From Phycisphaerales bacterium UBA1910 (GTDB lineage: Bacteria > Planctomycetota > Phycisphaerae > Phycisphaerales > UBA1924): a stretch of 16,333 nt of DNA. The translations under genes were made by a program, and so were the position numbers. This document shows positions 1 to 6,977 of the stretch, in pieces. A model generated the notes under the pieces. That model was not told where the DNA came from, ran no database searches, and saw nothing but the letters and a program-made list of their open reading frames with translations. Each line of letters begins with the position of its first letter. Within the stretch, counting starts at the first letter, position 1. The stretch is from the NCBI GenBank assembly GCA_002337545.1, contig DDGE01000049.1, forward strand, positions 10,129 through 26,461, written 5' to 3'.

Positions 1-1161
1 TACGCCGTGCAGGTCATCGCGGAGTACGCCAGCGACGAGAACTGGCCGGTCATGCTCTCCACACAGCACCTGATCGAGGTCGAAACGCCGACCGTCCCGC
101 TCGCTGCGGCGCGGGCATCGACGGCCGGGGGTCAGATCGAGCTGGTATTCGACGACGCGCATACGGACGATCGCACGATCGTGGCCGCGGAGGTCTGGGG
201 GCGGTCGGACGCGGGCATGGTCCCGGTCTGCTGGCTCTCACGCGTGTGCGATGCGAAACGGTCATTGCTGCTCGATCCCCAGCTCGTGCTCGATGCGGGC
301 GTGGACCCCGCGACGATTGAGCTGCGTCAGGTGCGTGTGCATGATGTGGATTCGCTGGTCCCGACGCAGATCGTGGAGCGGATGGCGACGGGTATCGATG
401 CGGAGATGGTCACGCAGGCGTTGCAATCGGGCACGCGGCACGCGTCGATGAAGGTGCGGTACGACAATCCAATGAACACGCAACGGGGCACACTCCCCGG
501 CGGGCATCGCCTGCTGCTCGTGCATGGCTACTGCTCGGGCGGCAACCCGTTCACTACCTCGCATTTCTCAGGCGACATCGCGCTCTTCAGCGATCCCAAT
601 GTCAGCCGATCGCACGACGCGTTCGCGCTGGAGATCCTCAATCAGTCGGCACCCATGAAATCGTTCGGCGTCGCGGCCCACTCGCAGGGGGCGATGGCGG
701 CCCTGCACCTCTATACCTTCTACTTCTCCGGGCTCGACTGGGCGCGTGGTGATCGCCTCATCCAGTCGGTGGGGGCCCCGTATCAGGGAACGGCCCTCGC
801 GGGGAACGCCGCGGTGCTGGGCGATATCTTCGGTTTCGGGTGCGGCGAGAACAGCGATATGAGCTACACCGGCTCGGCCAACTGGCTCTCGCTGATCCCG
901 ACTTCATCGCGCCAGCAGGTGTGGTACTACACGACCGCCTTCGAGGACCGCCCCTTCCTCTACGACTACTGCAACATCATCACCGACCTGCTCTTGGATG
1001 ACCCGGACGACGGCGTGATCGAACGCGACCGCGGTCAGCTCCCCGGCGCGACCAACATGGGCCATGTCGAGGACTGGTGCCACACCACCGGCATGCGCGA
1101 CCCGGCACAGTGCACCGACGCATCACGCAACGCAACCATCAACGCGAGGGCCCGGCGATGA
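1..1161 (+). CDS. alpha/beta-hydrolase (lipase-like), 5' partial
   Basis: The reading frame is open from base 1, so the gene starts outside the window; a GTG at 7 is only an internal candidate. Numbered from that GTG, the first 140 residues or so are beta-rich and I cannot assign them. From about residue 167 the chain has an alpha/beta-hydrolase pattern: a hydrophobic strand leading into the HG of an oxyanion region (LLLVHGYCSGG, H173-G174), then the nucleophile elbow AHSQG with Ser226. His353 or His359 and Asp334/335 near the C-terminus are candidate triad partners. The family hydrolyses esters or lipids; the substrate here is unknown. Several Cys near the C-terminus fit an exported protein. 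It lacks the C-terminal dockerin tag that all nine downstream genes carry. Its stop overlaps the start of the next gene (ATGA, 1158-1161), which suggests translational coupling. The hydrolase fold is fairly sure; the exact activity is not. Confidence 0.8.
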   Translation, partial: YAVQVIAEYASDENWPVMLSTQHLIEVETPTVPLAAARASTAGGQIELVFDDAHTDDRTIVAAEVWGRSDAGMVPVCWLSRVCDAKRSLLLDPQLVLDAGVDPATIELRQVRVHDVDSLVPTQIVERMATGIDAEMVTQALQSGTRHASMKVRYDNPMNTQRGTLPGGHRLLLVHGYCSGGNPFTTSHFSGDIALFSDPNVSRSHDAFALEILNQSAPMKSFGVAAHSQGAMAALHLYTFYFSGLDWARGDRLIQSVGAPYQGTALAGNAAVLGDIFGFGCGENSDMSYTGSANWLSLIPTSSRQQVWYYTTAFEDRPFLYDYCNIITDLLLDDPDDGVIERDRGQLPGATNMGHVEDWCHTTGMRDPAQCTDASRNATINARARR

Positions 1162-1856
1162 ACGCTTCTCTTTGCATCCCCATGCTGCTGCTCACCAACG
1201 CCGCGTTCGCGGGCGACGCGTGCGTTTCGCCGCTGATGCCGATCCCGGATAACAATCAATCGGGTATCGCGATCCCGATCGAGTCGAGCGCGGGGGCGAA
1301 CGAGCTGGTCGAATCGCTCAGCCTCTCGGTTGAGATCGATCACCCGTGGGTGGGGGACCTTCAGATCTCACTCGAATCACCCGCCGGCACAACAATCAGT
1401 CTGCTCGATCGCCCGGGCATCCCGAGCTCCGGCTTCCCCGGCCCGTTCGGCTGCGGCGGACGCGATCTGAACGCGATGTTCAGCGACGACGCGACCGTCC
1501 CGGCGGAGGGTGCCTGCTCATTCAGCGCGCAGCCGGTGATCGCGGGTAGTGTGCTGCCCATTCAGTCGCTCGCGGCTTTCATGGGCGAGCCGGCGGATGG
1601 GGTCTGGACGCTCCATGTTTCGGATCAATCCGCGTACGACGCAGGTGTGCTGATCAACGCCTGTATCAGCATGACGACCAGCATCGCGTGCACGCCCGAC
1701 CTGACAGGCGATGGCGTGCTCGATTTCTTCGATGTGAGCGTCTTCCTGAGTGCGTACTCGGCACAGGACCCGGCTGCTGACTTCACCGGCGACGGGCAGT
1801 TTGACTTCTTTGATGTCAGCGCCTTTCTCAACGCCTACAGCGCTGGATGCCCCTGA
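1158..1856 (+). CDS. exported proprotein-convertase P-domain protein with C-terminal dockerin tag
   Basis: This is a 232-residue protein. The start at ATG 1158 is chosen because it directly opens a signal peptide (residues 1-18, ending AFA before GD) and has GAGGG at 1146-1150, seven bases upstream; an in-frame ATG at 1077 would add 27 charged residues. Residues about 30-175 match the P-domain beta-sandwich: DHPWVGDLQISLESPAGT, then a glycine-rich loop, then DGVWTLHVSDQSAYDAGVL. In subtilisin/kexin-type proteases this domain follows the catalytic domain, but no catalytic domain is present here. Residues 178-232 (1689-1853) are the two-repeat tag, opening with CTPDLTGDG and ending AGCP; the first repeat has VSVFL where the others have VSAFL. 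It is coupled to the upstream hydrolase by the ATGA overlap, so it could be an anchor or binding partner for that untagged enzyme (inference). Confidence 0.85.
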   Translation: MNASLCIPMLLLTNAAFAGDACVSPLMPIPDNNQSGIAIPIESSAGANELVESLSLSVEIDHPWVGDLQISLESPAGTTISLLDRPGIPSSGFPGPFGCGGRDLNAMFSDDATVPAEGACSFSAQPVIAGSVLPIQSLAAFMGEPADGVWTLHVSDQSAYDAGVLINACISMTTSIACTPDLTGDGVLDFFDVSVFLSAYSAQDPAADFTGDGQFDFFDVSAFLNAYSAGCP

Positions 1857-1864
1857 GAGGCATC
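1846..1864 (+). terminator. weak hairpin across the stop codon of the P-domain gene
   Basis: GATGCC (1846-1851) can pair with GGCATC (1859-1864) around a seven-base loop that contains the TGA stop. The stem is only six pairs and no T-run follows, so this is at best a weak or factor-assisted terminator. No better terminator is visible between this gene and the protease gene downstream. Confidence 0.2.
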
Positions 1865-1943
1865 AAGCTATCGGGCGTTCAGTATATATTTGGGCTCGCG
1901 AGTCAGATCTTCACTCTTGAACTCGAAATCGGGATCCAGTAGG

Positions 1944-1969
1944 GTAGATCCGTCGTAGGATTCTACGGC
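1944..1969 (+). promoter_or_regulatory. two mutually exclusive hairpins in the leader of the first protease gene
   Basis: Two folds compete for the same bases. GTAGATCC (1944-1951) can pair with GGATTCTAC (1958-1966) with one bulged T. Alternatively GTCGTAG (1952-1958) can pair with CTACGGC (1963-1969), with one G-U pair and the loop GATT. They cannot form together. The pair lies about 155 bases upstream of the protease start and four bases before another hairpin. An attenuator or switch is possible but unproven. Confidence 0.3.
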
Positions 1970-1973
1970 CCGT

Positions 1974-1990
1974 TGCTCCTTTCAGGAGCA
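1974..1990 (+). promoter_or_regulatory. perfect hairpin that hides a Shine-Dalgarno sequence
   Basis: TGCTCCT (1974-1980) pairs perfectly with AGGAGCA (1984-1990) around a TTC loop. The left arm plus loop reads CTCCTTTC, which matches the anti-Shine-Dalgarno tail of bacterial 16S rRNA. The right arm contains AGGAG, placed eight bases before an ATG at 1997. The hairpin would therefore mask the ribosome site of the short reading frame that follows. No T-run follows, so it is not a standard terminator. Confidence 0.4.
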
Positions 1991-1996
1991 GTGGTT

Positions 1997-2068
1997 ATGG
2001 TCTCACCGGAATGGGATTCGTGCGGGGCTGTGGTGTGTGCCACGGCTCGATCTCCACCACCACGATGA
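1997..2068 (+). CDS. possible 23-residue leader peptide ahead of the first protease gene
   Basis: ATG at 1997 opens a frame of 23 codons beginning MVSPEWDSCG and stopping at TGA 2066-2068, which is 54 bases before the protease start. It is preceded by AGGAG at good spacing, and that AGGAG lies inside the hairpin at 1974-1990. Length, position and the masked ribosome site fit a regulatory leader peptide. However, 23 codons can arise by chance, no run of one amino acid is present, and there is no homology that I recognise. Confidence 0.2.
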   Translation: MVSPEWDSCGAVVCATARSPPPR

Positions 2069-2122
2069 GTCGGCAAATCGCCCGACGGATCGTCCACCGG
2101 TACCACGGGAGGCATACGCATT

Positions 2123-4375
2123 ATGCGTTATCAATCGATTCTTGCAGCCGGTCTCGTCCTCGGGCTCGGCTTGATCACGAATACAGCATCCGCGCAGGAT
2201 CAGCATCATCGAGTCACGGGGGCACAGGTATCGCTCTCATCGGTCGAATCGGTCCGGGTCGGTGAGCATGTCCGCATCGAACAGTTCGAGACCCCGCTGG
2301 GCAAGCTCGATCTGGAACTCGATCGGGTTGAAGTCCTGACCCGCGACGCACAGGTCGTGCTCGGCACCGCTCAGGGGATGCTCGACATGCCCGAACTGGA
2401 TGTCGTCGTTCTTCGCGGGATCATCGCCGGTGATGCGGACTCGATCGCATACATCGCGATGTCACCCTACGGCACCAACGGGTTCATCCGCAAAGACGGC
2501 GAGATGGTCTCCATCTCAACAGGCCCGTACGCGCAGGGCAAGGAGCTGGCCGAGGCGCTGCGTACGGCGAAGATGGACGATGTCGTGAATCCGCTGGCGG
2601 GCAATGCACCGCCCAGCGCGTGTGGTTACGAGGACGGCAATGCCCAACTCGCCCCCTTCGGGCTCCCGATGGCTGATATCGAGCCCAAGGACGAGCAGTC
2701 CACGCGTGGCATCGACGGGACGAGCTGCCGAGTCGCGTCGATCGCGATCGAGACGGACTGGGAGTACAACCAGCGTTTGTTCGACGGCAACTCGACCGCC
2801 GCCGCTTCCTACATCATGACCCTGGTGGGCGCGATCTCCGAGATTTACGAGCGTGATTTCAACACACGCTTGGCTATTTCGTACCTGCGCGTTTGGGAAG
2901 ACGACTCGGACCCGTATGTCGATCCCGTCCCAGCAAACTGCAACATCGATATCCCGCCGAACGACCTGCTGTATCAGGTCCGCGATCACTGGAACGCGAG
3001 CATGCAGCATGTGGACCGGACCGTGACGCACCTGCTGACTGGGCGTCAGGACATGTGCTACGGAGGCATCGCGTATGTCGGTGTGCTCTGCTTCAACGAA
3101 TACGGGTACGGTGTATCCGGTTATCTCGACGGCTCCTTCCCATACCCGCTTGTTGATTTCCACTACGGAAACTGGGATGTCATCGTGATGAGCCACGAGC
3201 TCGGGCATAACTTCGGAACAGGCCACACCCACGACAGTGGTTGGTACAACCCCACCATCGATGATTGTGGGAACGGTGATTGCACGGCCCCGTTCGGCGG
3301 GACGATTATGTCCTACTGCCACGGTTGCCCGGGCGGGCTGAGCAACATGCAGTTGCATTTCCACCCACGCGTGATCAATACCGTGACGAGCTACCTCGAC
3401 GAGGTCGCGTGCGATCTGATCAGCGTTGGTGTGACCGCGGCGGATGACCTGAACCAGACACTCGAAGACACATCGGTCGACATCGACGCGATGGGGAACG
3501 ACGCGGCGCAGTCATGCGATCCGTTCGTCTTCGGCTCGGTGGATTCCGTTTCCGCCAACGGCGGTTCCATTCAACGCCTCGCGGGGCAGGGCCCCAACGG
3601 GCGTGATCTGTTCCGCTACACTCCCTCCATGGGTTTCGTCGGCCTTGACTCGTTCGGGTACTCGATCATCAGTGATCAGGGCGAGCAGCAAGCCACCGTT
3701 GAAGTGAATGTCCGGGCACTGCGTCCCGCGGACAACCTGCTCGATCCAATCGACGGGCTCAAGCTCGCGTATTACGAGATCGATGAGATGACCCAGTCAC
3801 TCCCCGATTTCAGCAAGCTCGAACCCTACTTGGAAGAAACAACGGGCGACATCTCCTATCCATCTTCCTCCGGGGTGTTCGTGAACTCGGGTCGCTCAGA
3901 ACTCGTCGCGGCATTGTTCAGCGGCTACTTCTGGGCTGAATCAGACGGCGAGTACTCGTTCTGGACTGAATCAAACGACGGGTCACGCCTCTACATCGGG
4001 GAAGAACTCGTTGTCGATAATGACGGCATCCACGGCATGCTCAAGCGTGGCGGGAGCATCCCCCTGCGTGCGGGATGGCACGAGCTCGTCATCGAGTTCT
4101 TTGAGTACTCAGAGAACGCGGGCATCTTTGTCACGGTCAGCAACCTAGGATCACCGGCCGAGTCGCTGAGTGGATCCCTAATCGCCCATTCCGCGACGGG
4201 ACCCTGCATCGCGGACCTCAACGGGGATGGTCTTCTGACCTTCTTTGATGTCTCGGCATTCCTTGTCGCGTTCGCTGAGGGTGAGGTCGAAGTGGCGGAT
4301 CTGAACAACGACGGTTTGCTCAACTTCTTCGATGTTTCCGCATTCCTCGTTGCGTATGAGGCGGGCTGCCCCTAA
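2123..4375 (+). CDS. secreted zinc metalloprotease (metzincin, reprolysin-like) with Ig-like, PA14 and dockerin-tag domains
   Basis: This is a 750-residue exported zinc endopeptidase. The start at ATG 2123 is supported by GGGAGG at 2107-2112 and a signal peptide of residues 1-24 (TASA before QDQHH). Residues about 28-195 resemble a propeptide region. The catalytic domain is about 200-435, with the zinc motif HELGHNFGTGH (His358, Glu359, His362, His368) and the Met-turn IMSYCH (Met396), which place it in the metzincins near family M12B. Residues about 437-531 form an Ig/cadherin-like domain (VTAADD...LEDTSVDIDAM.ND). About 545-680 is a PA14 domain, with SNDGSRLYIG and VVDNDGIHG. The tag is 695-750 (4205-4372), with repeats DLNGDGLLTFFD and DLNNDGLLNFFD. 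Compared with its tandem neighbour it has an extra loop near residues 266-281 and two extra cysteines (C273, C312). The natural substrate is unknown. Confidence 0.92.
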   Translation: MRYQSILAAGLVLGLGLITNTASAQDQHHRVTGAQVSLSSVESVRVGEHVRIEQFETPLGKLDLELDRVEVLTRDAQVVLGTAQGMLDMPELDVVVLRGIIAGDADSIAYIAMSPYGTNGFIRKDGEMVSISTGPYAQGKELAEALRTAKMDDVVNPLAGNAPPSACGYEDGNAQLAPFGLPMADIEPKDEQSTRGIDGTSCRVASIAIETDWEYNQRLFDGNSTAAASYIMTLVGAISEIYERDFNTRLAISYLRVWEDDSDPYVDPVPANCNIDIPPNDLLYQVRDHWNASMQHVDRTVTHLLTGRQDMCYGGIAYVGVLCFNEYGYGVSGYLDGSFPYPLVDFHYGNWDVIVMSHELGHNFGTGHTHDSGWYNPTIDDCGNGDCTAPFGGTIMSYCHGCPGGLSNMQLHFHPRVINTVTSYLDEVACDLISVGVTAADDLNQTLEDTSVDIDAMGNDAAQSCDPFVFGSVDSVSANGGSIQRLAGQGPNGRDLFRYTPSMGFVGLDSFGYSIISDQGEQQATVEVNVRALRPADNLLDPIDGLKLAYYEIDEMTQSLPDFSKLEPYLEETTGDISYPSSSGVFVNSGRSELVAALFSGYFWAESDGEYSFWTESNDGSRLYIGEELVVDNDGIHGMLKRGGSIPLRAGWHELVIEFFEYSENAGIFVTVSNLGSPAESLSGSLIAHSATGPCIADLNGDGLLTFFDVSAFLVAFAEGEVEVADLNNDGLLNFFDVSAFLVAYEAGCP

Positions 4376-4422
4376 CCGACGACGAAAACCGCGAATTTCG
4401 TACGATCAATGCTGATCAACAG

Positions 4423-4469
4423 ACGGCTCTTGCACCCCCGGAAAGGATCCGATATGGTGCAAGGGCCGT
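4423..4469 (+). promoter_or_regulatory. long stable hairpin in the leader of the second protease gene
   Basis: ACGGCTCTTGCACC (4423-4436) pairs with GGTGCAAGGGCCGT (4456-4469): fourteen pairs, one of them G-U in RNA. Inside the 19-base loop a second four-pair stem forms (CGGA 4439-4442 with TCCG 4448-4451). It lies 47 bases after the upstream stop and about 160 bases before the next start. No T-run follows, so it is not a textbook terminator. It could be a structured leader RNA, a transcript-stabilising end or a protein-binding site. Confidence 0.45.
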
Positions 4470-4484
4470 ATCTGTTTCACGGAG

Positions 4485-4507
4485 AGGCGTTTCGTTCTGA
4501 GACGCCT
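4485..4507 (+). promoter_or_regulatory. second leader hairpin
   Basis: AGGCGTTTC (4485-4493) pairs with GAGACGCCT (4499-4507), nine pairs including one G-U, around the loop GTTCT. It follows the larger hairpin by 15 bases and is not followed by a T-run. Together the two form a structured region in the leader of the second metalloprotease gene. Confidence 0.35.
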
Positions 4508-4629
4508 GGGTCGAATCACACATCCGTCGTGGAAGACAACGGCGATTGCGCATCGTTGCTCGCTCGATCTATCGCTGGATCGTGCGAATGCGATTCTCGA
4601 TCGTGGCGCGACATTGGAGGAATACTGAC

Positions 4630-6816
4630 ATGCGATTCTCACGCAAGCACATCACCGGGGCAGCGGTATCCATCGCTGTTCTCTGCGCCAGCGCTGGTGC
4701 ACAGCTCCAGCATCATCGGATTCAGGGAAATCAGCTCGGCTTGGAATCGCTTGATCAGGTTGAGATCGGCGATCACATCCGCATCGAGAACTTCAGTGCG
4801 GTGGGCGCAGAGTACGATCTGGAACTCGATCGCATCGAGGTCCTCACAGACAACGCGGAGCTGGTTCTCGGCACGGCCGCGGGGATGAAGCCCCTGCCCC
4901 GCCCGGACATGGTTCTGCTCTCAGGGATCGTCGCCGGGGACACGGAATCGCGTGTGTTTATCTCCTATTCGCCCTATGGCACCAACGGCTACATCCAGCA
5001 GCGTGGAGAGATGATCGCGATCTCCACCGGGCCCTACGAGCTCGAGCAGGAACTGACACAGGCGATCCGCACGGCGCACATCGATGACCTGATCGACCCA
5101 AACGCCATCACCCATACATGCGGGTACACGATGGGCGACGCAGAGCTCGAACCGTCGGGGTTGCCCGTGCAATCGGACGATCATCAGGGCGCACGCGGGG
5201 CGGGCACCTGCCGCATCGCGGGGATTGCCGTCGAGTCGGATTACGAGTTCACGAACCGCTTGTTCAATGGCAACACCAACGCATCGGCGGCATACCTGAT
5301 CACGCTGGTCGCAGCGATCTCCGAGATCTATGAGCGTGATGTTGATGCCCGTCTCGCGATCCCGTACCTCCGTGTCTGGGCGGACGACTCCGACCCGTAC
5401 GACGCGACCACGGGTGACCCGCTCGATCAGGTCCGGAGCCACTGGAACGCGAGCATGGGGCATGTGGAACGAACCGTCACGCACTTCTTCACCGGCAGGC
5501 AGAACACCTCCTACGGCGGAGTCGCGTATGTCGGGGTCCTGTGCAACGGCAGCTACGGGTATGGCGTCTCCGCGTACCTCGACGGCTCCTTCCCCTACCC
5601 GCTCGTGGACCATAACTACGGCAACTGGGATGTCGTCGTCGCAGCGCACGAGCTCGGACACAACTTCGGAACCGGGCACACACACAGCTACTCGCCGCCG
5701 ATCGACGGTTGTGGCAACGGTGATTGCTCCTCGCCGTACGGCGGCACGATCATGTCGTACTGCCATTCCTGCTCGGGCGGGCTGAGCAACATCGTTCTCG
5801 GGTTCCACCCGCGCGTGCAGACCACGATCGAGAACTACATGAACAATGTCAACTGTGACCTGATCAGCGAGGGCGTCACCGCAGCCGACGACTTCGCCGA
5901 GACCCTTGAGGCGACACCGATCGAGATCGATGCGATGAGCAACGACGCATCGCAGTCCTGCGATCCGTTCGTGCTTGAGAGTTTCGATACGACATCGTTC
6001 GCAGGCGGCAGCGTGGAACTGCTCACAGGAGCCGGTCCAGACGGGCGTGATCTGTTCCGTTACACACCACCCGCGGATTATGCCGGCAACGATCTGTTCG
6101 CGTACACGATCACGGGCGACGCCGGTTCGGTCAGCGCGGTTGTCAATCTGGATGTTCGCGCACTGCGTCCGGCGGACAACCGACTGAACCCGGTGCCGGG
6201 TTTGGAAGTGAAGTACTACGACCTCGATTCGCCGAGCGTGCTCCCGGACTTCGAGTTGCTCGAGCCAATCGGCTCCGATGTCACAACGGATGTCAACTAC
6301 GAATCCACCGGTGGCGAGTTCATGAACTCCGGGCTCTCCGATCAGGTCGGTGCAGTGATCGAGGGGTATGTCTGGGCACTGAGCGACGGCATTTACACCT
6401 TCAGCACCAACTCCGACGACGGGTCCAAGCTCTACATCGGGGATGAGCTGGTCGTCAACAACGACGGGCTGCACGGCATGGTCACCAAGAGCGGCACCAT
6501 CCCGCTCGCGTCCGGTTGGCACCGCGTCCGCATTGAGTTCTTCGAGAACGGCGGCGGTGCCGGGCTCATCTCCACGATGTCAGGGCCGGGCATCACCCCG
6601 ATCACGCTCAGCGGCATCTTCATCTCCCACGAGTCGTCCGCCCAGTGTTCCATCGCGGATTTCAACGCCGACGGCGAGCTCAACTTCTTCGATGTCACGG
6701 AGTTCATCGAAGCGTTTAACGCAATGGACACCAGCGCGGATATGAACGGCGACGGTTTGTATACCTTCTTCGATGTTTCCGCGTTCCTGGTTGCCTACGG
6801 CGAGGGTTGCCCGTAA
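4630..6816 (+). CDS. secreted zinc metalloprotease, tandem paralogue of the preceding gene, with Ig-like, PA14 and dockerin-tag domains
   Basis: This is a 728-residue protein. ATG 4630 is preferred over the in-frame ATGs at 4546 and 4588 because it opens a signal peptide (residues 1-24, SAGA before QLQHH) and sits nine bases after GGAGG (4616-4620). The domain order matches the upstream protease: propeptide-like region about 27-190; metzincin domain about 194-415 with HELGHNFGTGH (His340, Glu341, His344, His350) and Met-turn Met375; Ig/cadherin-like about 417-510; PA14 about 525-660 with SDDGSKLYIG; tag 673-728 (6646-6813). The first tag repeat departs from consensus in its helix (VTEFIEAFNA). 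Large blocks are shared with the neighbour, for example LDGSFPYPLVD, so the pair arose by duplication. It lacks the extra loop and two cysteines of the upstream copy. It is followed by a strong terminator. Confidence 0.92.
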   Translation: MRFSRKHITGAAVSIAVLCASAGAQLQHHRIQGNQLGLESLDQVEIGDHIRIENFSAVGAEYDLELDRIEVLTDNAELVLGTAAGMKPLPRPDMVLLSGIVAGDTESRVFISYSPYGTNGYIQQRGEMIAISTGPYELEQELTQAIRTAHIDDLIDPNAITHTCGYTMGDAELEPSGLPVQSDDHQGARGAGTCRIAGIAVESDYEFTNRLFNGNTNASAAYLITLVAAISEIYERDVDARLAIPYLRVWADDSDPYDATTGDPLDQVRSHWNASMGHVERTVTHFFTGRQNTSYGGVAYVGVLCNGSYGYGVSAYLDGSFPYPLVDHNYGNWDVVVAAHELGHNFGTGHTHSYSPPIDGCGNGDCSSPYGGTIMSYCHSCSGGLSNIVLGFHPRVQTTIENYMNNVNCDLISEGVTAADDFAETLEATPIEIDAMSNDASQSCDPFVLESFDTTSFAGGSVELLTGAGPDGRDLFRYTPPADYAGNDLFAYTITGDAGSVSAVVNLDVRALRPADNRLNPVPGLEVKYYDLDSPSVLPDFELLEPIGSDVTTDVNYESTGGEFMNSGLSDQVGAVIEGYVWALSDGIYTFSTNSDDGSKLYIGDELVVNNDGLHGMVTKSGTIPLASGWHRVRIEFFENGGGAGLISTMSGPGITPITLSGIFISHESSAQCSIADFNADGELNFFDVTEFIEAFNAMDTSADMNGDGLYTFFDVSAFLVAYGEGCP

Positions 6817-6842
6817 ACCGAACCCTGTATCCTGCCTCCACA

Positions 6843-6867
6843 AGCCGGGCGAGAGCCCGGCTTTTTT
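6843..6867 (+). terminator. intrinsic terminator after the second protease gene
   Basis: AGCCGGGC (6843-6850) pairs perfectly with GCCCGGCT (6855-6862) around the loop GAGA, and a run of six T follows (6862-6867). It lies 26 bases after the TAA stop. This is a textbook rho-independent terminator and separates the protease gene from the propeller gene downstream. Confidence 0.93.
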
Positions 6868-6936
6868 CATTTGCCCACCGATGAGTGGGATGTTCATGCT
6901 CGGAGAAAACGGGAAGATGTGATAGACTCGAACGAC

Positions 6937-6945
6937 TGGTATACC
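6937..6945 (+). promoter_or_regulatory. candidate extended -10 promoter for the VCBS propeller gene
   Basis: TGGTATACC fits an extended -10 (TGnTATAAT, four of six in the hexamer). No good -35 is visible at 16-18 bases upstream. A start about seven bases downstream would give a leader of about 26 bases that contains the AGGAG at 6968-6972. This is a consensus match only, and planctomycete promoters are poorly defined. Confidence 0.3.
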
Positions 6946-6977
6946 CCAAAGCACGCTCAGAGCACACAGGAGCCCAT

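Noticed and set aside
1881-1890. GTATATATTT as a -10 promoter for the first protease
   Set aside because: It is AT-rich and could serve, but no -35-like sequence lies 16-18 bases upstream, so I did not list it as a promoter.
2516-3364. Minus-strand open frame of 282 codons
   Set aside because: It is antisense to the catalytic domain of the first metalloprotease, with no recognisable motif.
4546-4629. Upstream ATGs (4546, 4588) as starts of the second protease, with ATGCGATTCTC repeated at 4588 and 4630
   Set aside because: The signal peptide begins only at 4630, which also has the GGAGG site. The upstream segment would put a charged extension before the signal. The 11-base repeat is noted but has no evident role.
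4454-4888. Frame opening at ATG 4454 with an AGGA eight to ten bases upstream, inside the large leader hairpin
   Set aside because: It runs far into the second protease gene in another frame rather than ending as a leader peptide, and its product shows no motif.
4921-6522. Long open frame of 533 codons on the minus strand
   Set aside because: It lies wholly inside the second metalloprotease gene, which has an intact zinc motif and full domain structure. The minus-strand product is an Arg/Val/Asp-rich string with no motif, the usual shadow of a GC-rich codon bias.
4205-6813. Cellulosome: dockerins could imply a clostridial-type scaffold
   Set aside because: There is no cohesin, carbohydrate-binding module or glycoside hydrolase in the window, and the tag differs (FFDVSAFL helix, terminal GCP). 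A cellulosome is not supported.
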